This document shows, in pieces, positions 35,208-43,044 of a stretch of DNA of 64,000 nucleotides (positions are counted from its first letter, which is position 1; every line of letters starts with the position of its first letter). The notes beneath the pieces are model-generated. The model was given only the letters and a program-made list of their open reading frames with translations, ran no database searches and was not told the origin of the DNA. A program made the translations under genes and the position numbers. The stretch is from contig NZ_BDBT01000004.1 in NCBI RefSeq assembly GCF_001613125.1, positions 289,698-353,697 of the forward strand. The letters are read 5' to 3'. The stretch is from Nocardia shimofusensis NBRC 100134 (GTDB taxonomy: Bacteria > Actinomycetota > Actinomycetes > Mycobacteriales > Mycobacteriaceae).

Positions 35208-36413
35208 ATGAAGCGAAAAGCTATCCGCGGGTCGATGCGGGCCGTTGTCGTGGCGAGCGCGGCCGTCCTCACAGTCGGCGTGGTGGGGGCGGGGGTCAAT
35301 GCCGAGCCGGCCGCGGTGCCGACCGAGCAGCAACTGGCCGACGTCATCGACGAGGGGCTCTCGGAACCGTCCGCGACGCCGATCGTCGACAGTGGCTCCG
35401 GCTCCGGCTCGGCGTGTGACTCGGGCAGCGGCGCGGGATCGGGCAACGGCTCCGGTGACTGCTACGGCGGCTCCGGCTCTAGCTCCGGATTGCGCGGCGG
35501 CCACGCCACGGACACCGTCGGATTCGGTCCGCCCGCCACCGCGTTCCTCGCCGCCTTCGGCCACGGTCTGCTCAACCCCGATGTGGCGCCCCCGGGTTCC
35601 AACGACTGGACGTGCAAGCCGACCGCCGAACATCCCGAACCGGTGGTGCTGCTGCACGGCACCTGGGAGAACGCCTACGACAACTTCGCCTACGTCTCCC
35701 AGCCCATCCACGACGCCGGTCACTGCGTCTTCACCTTCAACTACGGCAAGTCCGGCCTGATCCAGGGCGGTGGCCTCGGCCCGGTCCTGCCCGGCCGCAA
35801 CGGCACCGGCTACATGGAGGATTCGGCGAAGCAGATCGACGTCTTCGTCGACCGGGTCCTGCAGGCGACCGGGGCGGAGAAGGTGAACATTGTCGCCCAC
35901 TCGCAGGGCGGTACGGTGGCGCGGCAATACCTCCGGTTCGAAGGGGGCGCGGACAAGGTCGACCAGTTGATGACCTTCGGAGCCACCCATCACGGCACCA
36001 CGCTGATCGGCATCGGCGCGCTGGGCCGGGCGATCAACAACCTCGGCATCGACGTCCTCGGTCTGGTGGAGATCTTCGTGGGTCACGCGGGCATTCAGCA
36101 GACGGTCGGCTCGAACTTCATCAACAACCTGAACGCCGGGGGCGACACGGAGCCGGGAGTGGAATACACGGTGGTCGGCAGCCGATACGACGAGATCACC
36201 ACGCCTTACGACTCGACGTTCCTGCAGGCCGGGCCGGGCGCCACCGTCCGCAACATCACGCTGCAGGACGGGTGCGAACAGGATCTGTCCGACCATTTGA
36301 CGTTGATGTATTCGCCGCGCGCGCTGTCGATCATCCTCAACACCCTGGATCCGTCGCAGCCGCTGGTGTGCACCTCTAACCCGTGGCTGATCGGTGGGGG
36401 AGGGTCGCTGTGA
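35208..36413 (+). CDS. Secreted lipase/esterase, class 2 lipase (EstA/LipB-like alpha/beta hydrolase)
   Basis: A 401-residue exported alpha/beta hydrolase. The signal peptide (MRAVVVASAAVLTVGVVGAGVNA) is cleaved before EPAAV. A Gly/Ser-rich linker with two Cys follows (about 63-98), then the lipase domain with VVLLHGTWENAYDNFAYV, the elbow AHSQGG (Ser near 231), Asp in SRYDEITTPY and His in LSDHLTLMY. This matches actinobacterial triacylglycerol lipases that hydrolyse extracellular acyl esters. ATG 35208 follows GGGAAGGAAACCG. Confidence 0.9.
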   Translation: MKRKAIRGSMRAVVVASAAVLTVGVVGAGVNAEPAAVPTEQQLADVIDEGLSEPSATPIVDSGSGSGSACDSGSGAGSGNGSGDCYGGSGSSSGLRGGHATDTVGFGPPATAFLAAFGHGLLNPDVAPPGSNDWTCKPTAEHPEPVVLLHGTWENAYDNFAYVSQPIHDAGHCVFTFNYGKSGLIQGGGLGPVLPGRNGTGYMEDSAKQIDVFVDRVLQATGAEKVNIVAHSQGGTVARQYLRFEGGADKVDQLMTFGATHHGTTLIGIGALGRAINNLGIDVLGLVEIFVGHAGIQQTVGSNFINNLNAGGDTEPGVEYTVVGSRYDEITTPYDSTFLQAGPGATVRNITLQDGCEQDLSDHLTLMYSPRALSIILNTLDPSQPLVCTSNPWLIGGGGSL

Positions 36414-36792
36414 ATGTCACCGTGTGAGCGCCGGTAACGGCTGAGCGAAGACCCCGGTGGGGTGCGGGCGAGTGCTGCGCATCGACCACTCGGGGTATTT
36501 CGTGCGTCCTCCGTCGCATTCCTGCCTGAAGTGAGCGGTCCTGCAGGATGTTTCGGAAAACCCCCGCAGCACGAGTTGCCTATCCCGTTATCTGCGCTGG
36601 TGGTGGATGTGCGGGCGGGCGCACGCAGCCGTGCGGAAAGAGAAGTGGAAAGTGAGTTGTCGGACAACTTAGAGTTCATGCTCCACCGATCGGACGCAGC
36701 CGGGCATGTCGGGTGCCGGGGCTCGAAATGCGCGGGCGCATCCACGGTGGGGCCGGAAACGGCCGTAGCTCTCGGGCGGAAGGAAGTCGACG
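36414..36792. other. Intergenic region upstream of the PucR-type regulator
   Basis: 379 bases with no convincing gene. It contains a short ACCCC/GGGGT hairpin at 36451-36463 and a 15-bp palindrome at 36655-36669. It must hold the promoter of the regulator. Confidence 0.45.
36655..36669. promoter_or_regulatory. 15-bp perfect palindrome upstream of PucR-type gene
   Basis: AGTTGTC-G-GACAACT, two 7-bp arms around one base, lies 123 bases before the regulator start. Candidate operator, inferred from symmetry only. Confidence 0.45.
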
Positions 36793-38052
36793 ATGACAGC
36801 CAACGGCACGCTTCGGACGGATTTGAAATTGTCCGGGCAACCGATGTCCACACCATTGAAGGATGTTCACACGATCTCGCGGAAAATGGTCGGTCACTTC
36901 GTGCAGAACGTGACTCCGTGTGGGACTCTCCCCGGCGACGCGATGTCCGGCGAGATCATGTCGATCACCGGGACGTGCCTGGAGATAGCCGTCGGCATGC
37001 TCGACGGCGGGCAGATTCCCGAAGACACCGACAGGCTCGCCGAGGCCGCCGCGGGGTGGGCGCGTGAAGGGGTGCCGATCGACACGATCCTGCACGCGAT
37101 CCACGAGGGCTTCAAACTCGGCACCGACCTCATCTTGGCTTCGGCCACCGCGGGTGATCTCGACAGTGTGCGCAGCGCGGTGGAGCGGATGGTCGAGTTG
37201 CTCGACGTCATGAACACGATCGTCGCCCGGTCCTATATCCGCGAGCACAAAGCAGTGGTCGGCGAACACCATTCGGCCGTTCACACGCTCACCTGCGCGC
37301 TCCTGAGCGGGCACCCGACCTCGCGGATCGCCCGGGAATCGGGGCTGGACGTGGCGGGGGAGTATCACGTCCTCGCGCTCGGCATCCCGAAGCATCCCGA
37401 CGAATCCCACCCGCGACTCAGCGGCCAGGTGGTGGCGCGCCGCAAACTGCGCCGCGTTCAGTCCGAACTCGCCCGCAGCGGCACCGACGCCCTGTCCCTG
37501 CTCGGCGTGGACGGCGGAACAGTCCTGCTGCCCGAGCCCTCGGCCTCCCGTGACCAGATCGAAGCGTTGATCGGCAGGCTCTCCGCCGCCGCCGGCGTGC
37601 CGGTCACGGGGACCCTCACCCTCGCGCCGACGGCGCAGATCCCGGAACAGGTCGCGCGCGCACACGAACTGCTCGATCTAGTGCAGCGGCTGCAGTGCGA
37701 GCCCCGTCTCTACGAGTTGAGCGACGTGGCACTGGAATACCAGCTGAGCAGGCCGGGCCCCGGCCGCACGAGCTTGGCCGCACTGCTGGACCCGCTCGAC
37801 GACCACCCCGAATTGCTGGAGACCCTGCAGCGGCATATCGCCAACGAGTTCAACCGCAGGCGCACGGCCCGCGCGCTGCACATTCACACCAACACCGTCG
37901 ACTACCGCCTCAAGCGCATCGCCGCGCTCACCGGCATCGACCCGAACGGACGGCGCGGCCTGTGGCAGCTGCGGTCGGCGCTCGTCGCGAAGGCATTCGC
38001 CGATCACGCCGAGCCGAAGCCCCGGACCCCCGCGCCCGGGCACCCGGTCTGA
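36793..38052 (+). CDS. PucR/CdaR-family transcriptional regulator
   Basis: A 419-residue regulator. The N-terminal RsbRD-like helical domain (AREGVPIDTILHAIHEGFKLGTDLI, about 85-150) is followed by a degenerate GGDEF-like middle domain (about 190-300). The PucR C-terminal helix-turn-helix is LLETLQRHIANEFNRRRTARALHIHTNTVDYRLKRIAALTGIDP (about 345-390). Actinobacterial members are global or pathway activators with unknown ligands. ATG 36793 follows GGAAGGAAG. Convergent with the TetR gene, 7 bases apart. Confidence 0.88.
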   Translation: MTANGTLRTDLKLSGQPMSTPLKDVHTISRKMVGHFVQNVTPCGTLPGDAMSGEIMSITGTCLEIAVGMLDGGQIPEDTDRLAEAAAGWAREGVPIDTILHAIHEGFKLGTDLILASATAGDLDSVRSAVERMVELLDVMNTIVARSYIREHKAVVGEHHSAVHTLTCALLSGHPTSRIARESGLDVAGEYHVLALGIPKHPDESHPRLSGQVVARRKLRRVQSELARSGTDALSLLGVDGGTVLLPEPSASRDQIEALIGRLSAAAGVPVTGTLTLAPTAQIPEQVARAHELLDLVQRLQCEPRLYELSDVALEYQLSRPGPGRTSLAALLDPLDDHPELLETLQRHIANEFNRRRTARALHIHTNTVDYRLKRIAALTGIDPNGRRGLWQLRSALVAKAFADHAEPKPRTPAPGHPV

Positions 38053-38059
38053 GCTGCCG

Positions 38060-38704
38060 TCAGGCCAGATCCATCTCGGCTTCGAGCCACGCCCCCATCA
38101 TCCGGCCCGTCATGGCGATGGCAGCTTCCCGTTCCTCGGGCGTGACCTCCACAGCCGATGTCCGCAGTACCGCCGAGAATCCGGTGTTGATCAACACGAA
38201 GGTCATCGTGTCGTACTTGCGGTCGTCGCCGGGGCCGAGGATCTGGATCAGCAGCACCTTGATCAGCAGGCGCAGCCGCGGCTCGAACTCGGGAAGGCCG
38301 CTGCTGTAGAACTGGACGCCGTCGATCAACGCCCGGACCAGCTTCGCGTTGTCGGCCAACTCGTCGGTGAAGCTCTCCAGGAACTTGGTGAACAGCTCCG
38401 ACGCCGACGCGCGCGTGAGCTCGCGCGACAGCTGAGTGGTCTCCGATATCCACGCGGTGCAACGCTGTTCGGCTCGGACCAATAGTCGTTCGAGCAGTTC
38501 GTCGACCATGACGCTGCGGTCGGCGAAGTAGCGGTAGACGGTCCCGATGCTGACATCGGCTTCGGCCGCGATCCGGTTCGTCGAGGTGTCGGCGATCCCG
38601 CGTTCGCCGAACAGCCGTGCCGCGGTGTCGAGGATGTGTTCCCTGGTGGCCTTCGCCCGCTCCTGAGTCGGACGTCGCCCCTGCCGGGCGGGTTTCGTCC
38701 TCAT
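38060..38704 (-). CDS. TetR-family transcriptional regulator
   Basis: A 214-residue TetR protein. The helix-turn-helix lies at about 15-65 (RAKATREHILDTAARLFGERGIADTSTNRIAAEADVSIGTVYRYFADRSVMVDELL) and a helical ligand domain follows. ATG 38704 chosen; the frame is open upstream. Divergent from the ABC1-kinase gene across 157 bases, a likely target. Ligand unknown. Confidence 0.9.
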   Translation of the reverse strand: MRTKPARQGRRPTQERAKATREHILDTAARLFGERGIADTSTNRIAAEADVSIGTVYRYFADRSVMVDELLERLLVRAEQRCTAWISETTQLSRELTRASASELFTKFLESFTDELADNAKLVRALIDGVQFYSSGLPEFEPRLRLLIKVLLIQILGPGDDRKYDTMTFVLINTGFSAVLRTSAVEVTPEEREAAIAMTGRMMGAWLEAEMDLA

Positions 38705-38861
38705 CGCACTCCTCTCCGCGCATCGAAAACCTGAGCTTTGCTCACTTCGCGGTACGAGCAGGCTGGAATGGCGGTATTTCGTCTCGATGACAGCATTCGG
38801 GCGGTGACCATTGGCGTCGCACACTATTGCCGGTCCCGCTGCGTGGGACTACACAAGGTAG

Positions 38862-40241
38862 GTGACCGAACATCCGGTGCCGAGAAGTCGATTGACCCGT
38901 GGCGGCCGCCTCGGGCGCTTGGCCGCCGGCCAGGCGGTCCGCGGTGTCGGTACTCGCCTGTCGATGATCGGCCGCCCCGAGCAGGCGCGGCGAATCCTTG
39001 CCCAGCGCTCGGCCCTGCAGACCGCGCAACAAGCCGTGACCGTGCTCGGCGGGATGAAGGGCGCCGCCATGAAGCTGGGGCAGATGCTCTCGGTTCTCGA
39101 TGTCGACCTCGTCCCCGAGTCGCATCGCGAGCTCTTCCGCGCGAAACTGGCCGAACTACGCGACCGCGCACCGGAGATTCCCTTCGCCCGGATGAGGACG
39201 GTGATCGAGGGCGATCTCGGCCCGATGGCGCGGGTCTTCGCCGACTTCGACGAGACGGCCATCGCCGCGGCCTCCATCGGCCAGGTGTATCGAGCGACCT
39301 TGCGCGACGGGCGCTCGGTGGCGGTGAAAGTGAAGTACCCCGGCGTGGACGCCGCCGTCGACGCGGATATGCGCAATCTGGCGTGGTTCGCGAAACTGTG
39401 GAAATCGGTGCTGCCCACCGCCGCCGACACCGCCGTCCTCGACGAGATCGCTCGGAACATCACCGCCGAACTCGACTATCCGCGCGAGGCCCGAACCCAG
39501 CATCGGATCGCCCAGCGCTACCGGGGCCATCCGTTGATCGTCGTTCCCGACGTGGTGGGGGAGTACTGCGGTCGGCATGTGCTCGTCTCGGAATTCGTTC
39601 GAGGCGTTCCATTCCAGCAGATCCAGCAGCTACCCGATTCCGATCGTAACGACGTCGGTGAGCTGATCTATCGCTTCTACATCAGTTCGCTGTTCTCCGA
39701 CCACGAGTTCTGCGGCGACCCCCATCCCGGCAACGTTCTCCTCGCGACGGACGGGCGGGTGTGCTTCGTCGATTTCGGCCTGTTCCACACGATGGACCCG
39801 GTGCACGTCGAGGTCGAGCGCACCTGCCTCCGCGCGGCCTGCGAGTACCGAGCCGACGACCTGTATCGGGAATGGGTCGGCCGTGGCATCGTCGACCCCG
39901 GCGCGGGAGTCACGCCGCGGGAATGCCTGGAATACGTGTGGGCCGCGGCCGGCTGGCACCTGCTCGACGAGGAATTGGCGATCACGCCCGAACTCGCCAC
40001 CAGCGCAGTCGTTCTCGCCGTCGACCCGAGGCAGTCCGACTTCCGTGGTCTGAGACGCCAATTGCTGCCGCCCGAACACGTCTTCTCCCGTCGCGCGGAT
40101 CTGTTCACCTTCGCGGCCTTGGGACAACTGCGGACCAGCAACAACTGGCATCGGATCGCGCGGGAGTGGATGTACGGCGAGCCCGCGCACACGGAGATCG
40201 GCACGACGATCGCGCAGTGGCGGGCGCGGCTCGGCCGCTGA
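38862..40241 (+). CDS. ABC1/AarF (UbiB-like) atypical kinase
   Basis: A 459-residue ABC1-family protein. It has the KxGQ motif (AAMKLGQMLS, about 69-78), the Ala-rich-loop equivalent AAASIGQVYRA, VAVKVKYPG with the ATP-site Lys, ELDYPREA, the catalytic segment CGDPHPGNVL and VDFG. Relatives are ATPases supporting quinone or lipid metabolism. No C-terminal membrane helix is seen, unlike UbiB. GTG 38862 has a close AAGGTAG ribosome site. Divergent from a TetR regulator. Confidence 0.9.
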   Translation: MTEHPVPRSRLTRGGRLGRLAAGQAVRGVGTRLSMIGRPEQARRILAQRSALQTAQQAVTVLGGMKGAAMKLGQMLSVLDVDLVPESHRELFRAKLAELRDRAPEIPFARMRTVIEGDLGPMARVFADFDETAIAAASIGQVYRATLRDGRSVAVKVKYPGVDAAVDADMRNLAWFAKLWKSVLPTAADTAVLDEIARNITAELDYPREARTQHRIAQRYRGHPLIVVPDVVGEYCGRHVLVSEFVRGVPFQQIQQLPDSDRNDVGELIYRFYISSLFSDHEFCGDPHPGNVLLATDGRVCFVDFGLFHTMDPVHVEVERTCLRAACEYRADDLYREWVGRGIVDPGAGVTPRECLEYVWAAAGWHLLDEELAITPELATSAVVLAVDPRQSDFRGLRRQLLPPEHVFSRRADLFTFAALGQLRTSNNWHRIAREWMYGEPAHTEIGTTIAQWRARLGR

Positions 40242-40275
40242 GCGGCAACACGAGAGTCACGCCGAGCAGGGCTGA

Positions 40276-41112
40276 TCAGCGCGCGCTGTCCACCGTGTAG
40301 AGACGATGGCATCCGGTGAAGCCTTTCAGTTCGACCTCCTGTGCGGGAGTGAGAACGATGTCCGGCTCGGTGCTCACGGCGGTCCGCACGTCCTCGCTGA
40401 CGAGGATTTCCCCGCCGCTCGCCTGCCCGGCCACCCGTGCCGCCATGGCCACGTTCCGGCCGAAGAGGTCGTCGCCGCGGCGGACCGACTTGCCCGTATG
40501 GATGCCGATGCGCACGCGGACGTTCTCGCGGTTGCCGGCTTTCATGGCGCGGCTGCCGAGGGCGCGTTGGATCTCGATGCTGCAGCGCACGGCCTGGGCG
40601 GCTTCGGCGAAGGCGATCATGAAGCCGTCGCCCTGGTTCTTCACCACGTGCCCGCCGTGCGCGGCGACCAGTTTGCGGATCAGCTTCTCGTGGCGGTCGA
40701 GGAGCTTGACCCACGCCTGATCGCCGAGCCGCTCGTTGAGGGCGGTGGAGCCTTCGATATCGGAGAACACGATCGCGACGCGACCGTCGGGCACCAACCG
40801 AGCCAGATCCGGTCGCTCGACCTGCGCCCACCCGGCCAGTTCTTCGATCGAGCTGAGCATCGCTCTGCGGAGGCCCTTCGCGCGGACGAGATTCGCCGTC
40901 TCCCATACGGTCTTGACCGCCTCCCGGCCACTCGTCATCAGCTGACGACGCGTCTCGAGCCTGCGCTCGAGTTCGGCGAGCTCGCGGCGACTGCGACTCA
41001 GCGATGCCTCGGTCCGGGTCAGCTGTCCGCGGGTACGAGTCAGCAGCGTCCACAGCCAGAGCAGGCCCATCGCCTCCGCTACGGCGACTACCGCAAGTCC
41101 GATCTCGATCAT
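40276..41112 (-). CDS. Class III adenylate/guanylate cyclase with membrane anchor
   Basis: A 278-residue membrane-anchored nucleotide cyclase. One N-terminal helix (about 4-24) and a coiled coil ([26 protein letters not shown]) precede the cyclase domain (about 108-275). Metal-binding Asp residues lie in FSDIEGST and [11 protein letters not shown], and the transition-state N/R pair in [15 protein letters not shown]. Substrate-specifying Lys is at VVKNQGDG. Expected to make cAMP at the inner membrane face. Confidence 0.9.
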   Translation of the reverse strand: MIEIGLAVVAVAEAMGLLWLWTLLTRTRGQLTRTEASLSRSRRELAELERRLETRRQLMTSGREAVKTVWETANLVRAKGLRRAMLSSIEELAGWAQVERPDLARLVPDGRVAIVFSDIEGSTALNERLGDQAWVKLLDRHEKLIRKLVAAHGGHVVKNQGDGFMIAFAEAAQAVRCSIEIQRALGSRAMKAGNRENVRVRIGIHTGKSVRRGDDLFGRNVAMAARVAGQASGGEILVSEDVRTAVSTEPDIVLTPAQEVELKGFTGCHRLYTVDSAR

Positions 41113-41242
41113 CGCTGGGATCCGCCGAAGGGTCGCTGCCGATAGAACAGTCAGACCTTAGCCGATGGTCGGAGCCGCGCGGCAGGGCCGGGCGTCACAC
41201 GCCGTAGTGAGTCCATGTCGCTGTGCGCACGGGGCGGCCGGT

Positions 41243-41488
41243 CTACGACCTGCTTTTGATGCTGCGCCGGATTATCCGGGTCAGTCGGGCGGGGGTACCT
41301 GCGGCGATGTCGGTGAGTCCCGTGGTGCGGCGTGGTCGCGGCGCGAGTTCGCCTGCGCAGTTGGGGCATTCGGTGAGATCGGTGTGGCATCGCGGGCAGT
41401 AGGTGCATTCGTAAGAACAGATCCACGCCGCGGCGTCGGGGGTCAGTGTGGTCGCGCAGAGTTCGCACCTGGTTTTCATGCGGAGCAT
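41243..41488 (-). CDS. DUF1272 small zinc-ribbon-like protein
   Basis: An 81-residue protein beginning MLRMKTRCELCATTLTPDAA, matching DUF1272 (start ML-x-M-x3-CE-x-C). Cys pairs RCELC, CSYECTYCPRC and CPNC are probable zinc ligands. Function unknown. A basic tail of about 30 residues exceeds the usual family length. Follows the thioesterase gene by 4 bases and is probably cotranscribed. Confidence 0.85.
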   Translation of the reverse strand: MLRMKTRCELCATTLTPDAAAWICSYECTYCPRCHTDLTECPNCAGELAPRPRRTTGLTDIAAGTPARLTRIIRRSIKSRS

Positions 41489-41492
41489 CGGA

Positions 41493-41930
41493 TCAGCCCA
41501 CCTTGTAGGAGGCCATGGCTTTGGCGACTCCGGTGCCGGAGGGGGTTTCGATGTCGGCCTCGAGGGCGGTGAGGGTCGCGCCGCGTCGGAGTGGGCGGCC
41601 GCGGCCGATGAGGTCGGTGGCGTGGGCGGGTTCGAGGAATTGCAGGGACAACGAGGTGGTGACGCCCCGCAGTTGGCCGGGCAGGGCGCGGCCGCACCAA
41701 GCCGCGGCCATCACGGTGATGTCGGCCAGCGCTGAGATCGCGCCGCCGTGGACCATGTCGCCGACGGTGGCGAGTTCGGGGCGCCACGGGAGGCGGAGGA
41801 CCGCTTCGTCGTCGGTGAGTTCTTCGATCCGAACGCCGAGAAGTGAGACGAACGGGGATTGGGGGACGAAGAGGCGCATCAGGTCGGTGCCGTTGGTGGG
41901 CTGCTGCTGTTCGATCCGGGAGAGGTTCAC
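41493..41930 (-). CDS. PaaI-family hotdog thioesterase
   Basis: A 145-residue hotdog-fold acyl-CoA thioesterase. The core is LPWRPELATVGDMVHGGAISALADITVMAAAW, containing the HGG motif and the downstream catalytic Asp, plus VTTSLSLQFLEPAHATDLIGRGR. GTG 41930 is the likely start; it lies at the edge of the inverted repeat shared with the divergent TetR gene. Probably recycles CoA from dead-end thioesters. Confidence 0.85.
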   Translation of the reverse strand: MNLSRIEQQQPTNGTDLMRLFVPQSPFVSLLGVRIEELTDDEAVLRLPWRPELATVGDMVHGGAISALADITVMAAAWCGRALPGQLRGVTTSLSLQFLEPAHATDLIGRGRPLRRGATLTALEADIETPSGTGVAKAMASYKVG

Positions 41931-41963
41931 ATACAGATTGAATGTGACATGCAGAGTGTATGT
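41929..41963. promoter_or_regulatory. Inverted repeat in TetR/thioesterase divergent promoter
   Basis: ACATACA (41929-41935) and TGTATGT (41957-41963) form a widely spaced perfect inverted repeat. A further TGTGACATGCA element lies between them. Probable operator of the TetR gene at 41983, controlling both directions. Confidence 0.5.
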
Positions 41964-41982
41964 CAATGGGTAGGATGCCGGT

Positions 41983-42579
41983 ATGGCCACATCGAGACAG
42001 TCGCAGGCATTGGCGACTCGGCAGCGGCTCCTCGACGTCGCGGCGCAGTTGTTCGCGAGCGAGGGGTTCGCCGCCGTCACCACGACGGGGCTGAGCGAGG
42101 CGGCCGGCGTGACCCGGGGTGCGCTCTACCACCACTTCGCGAATATGACCGAGGTGATGGAGGCAGTGTTCGCGCGGTCCGAGGGTCAACTGGTCTCGCG
42201 TGTCTCCGAGGCGCTGGCCGAGCATGCCGATGCCCGTGCACGGCTGCTCGCGCTGGGGCCGGTGGTTCTGAAGACGCTTGCCGACGACATGCCGATGCAG
42301 CGGATCGTGTTCGTCGAGGCGCCCGCGGCATTGGGCTGGTCGCGCTGGCGGGCGCTCGACGGCGGCCGGTCGCTGCGACTCGTCGCGGAACTGCTCGAAT
42401 CGCTCGCGGAGGAAGGCCGGCTCGTTGTCGGCGTCGAGCCGAGCCTGGCCGCCCAACTGCTGCTCGGAGCCGTCAACGAGGCCGGGATGCGGGTCGCCGC
42501 GACCGAGGGGCGAGATCTGGCGGCGGTCTCGGCGCAGCTCACGCTGCTGTGCCGCGGCGTGCTCGCCGACCGACACTGA
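41983..42579 (+). CDS. TetR-family transcriptional regulator
   Basis: A 198-residue TetR protein. Helix-turn-helix at about 13-58 (RQRLLDVAAQLFASEGFAAVTTTGLSEAAGVTRGALYHHFANMTEVMEAVF). The ligand domain contains RIVFVEAPAALGWSRWRALD, a segment common in the AcrR subgroup. Divergent from the PaaI thioesterase/DUF1272 operon, which it probably represses. Confidence 0.9.
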   Translation: MATSRQSQALATRQRLLDVAAQLFASEGFAAVTTTGLSEAAGVTRGALYHHFANMTEVMEAVFARSEGQLVSRVSEALAEHADARARLLALGPVVLKTLADDMPMQRIVFVEAPAALGWSRWRALDGGRSLRLVAELLESLAEEGRLVVGVEPSLAAQLLLGAVNEAGMRVAATEGRDLAAVSAQLTLLCRGVLADRH

Positions 42580-42601
42580 ATCATCGGGACCGGCACATGC
42601 G

Positions 42602-42636
42602 ACAGCCCGCCCTCGAAAGATCCAGGGGCGGGCTGT
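42602..42636. terminator. 11-bp stem-loop, bidirectional terminator
   Basis: ACAGCCCGCCC (42602-42612) pairs with GGGCGGGCTGT (42626-42636), 13-base loop, between the convergent TetR and DUF1059 genes. Confidence 0.75.
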
Positions 42637-42658
42637 AGTCGTGCGGGATACGGAAGGA

Positions 42659-42805
42659 TCAGTAGGCGATCATCAGGATCTGATCGCGGGTGTATTCGTG
42701 GCCGGGGTGGTTCGCGGCGAGGTGCGCGTTGACCTTCTCGACCAGGTCGTCTTCGTCGGTTCCGGTGATCTGTTCACCGCAGGGGCAGGACAGGTTGGTC
42801 TTCAC
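42659..42805 (-). CDS. DUF1059 family small protein (48 aa)
   Basis: A 48-residue protein, MKTNLSCPCGEQITGTDEDD at the start and EYTRDQILMIAY at the end, matching DUF1059, a small family with a CPC motif and His residues. Function unknown. GTG 42805 overlaps the ferredoxin stop by four bases, so it is the last gene of a three-gene redox operon. Conservation of the coupling suggests it works with the ferredoxin or its reductase. Confidence 0.82.
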   Translation of the reverse strand: MKTNLSCPCGEQITGTDEDDLVEKVNAHLAANHPGHEYTRDQILMIAY

Positions 42806-43044
42806 GGGGTGGTCCCTTCTTGCCGTTCGAGCGTCGTCGATGGATCGGATTCAGGCATTGCGATGATCGCATGCGCGGGGCAGTCGAGTAGAGCGCGCAG
42901 GACGCCGGGTTGATCCTCGGGGGCGATTCTGCCGTCTCCGGCGAGGACGGCGTAGCCCCAATCGTCGAGGGGGAAGTGGTCGGGGGCATGGCGGGCGCAG
43001 ATGCCGAAGCCGTCGCACAGGGTCTTGTCGAAGCGAATTCTCAT
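42802..43044 (-). CDS. Ferredoxin, single [3Fe-4S]/[4Fe-4S] cluster type
   Basis: An 80-residue small ferredoxin (FDKTLCDGFGICARHAPDHFPLDDWG ... LLDCPAHAII). Cys spacing C-x5-C then a distal CP is typical of actinobacterial P450-partner ferredoxins that lack one Cys of the [4Fe-4S] motif. ATG 43044 overlaps the upstream NuoF-like stop (ATGA). Probably receives electrons from that flavoprotein and passes them to a P450. Confidence 0.88.
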   Translation of the reverse strand: MRIRFDKTLCDGFGICARHAPDHFPLDDWGYAVLAGDGRIAPEDQPGVLRALLDCPAHAIIAMPESDPSTTLERQEGTTP

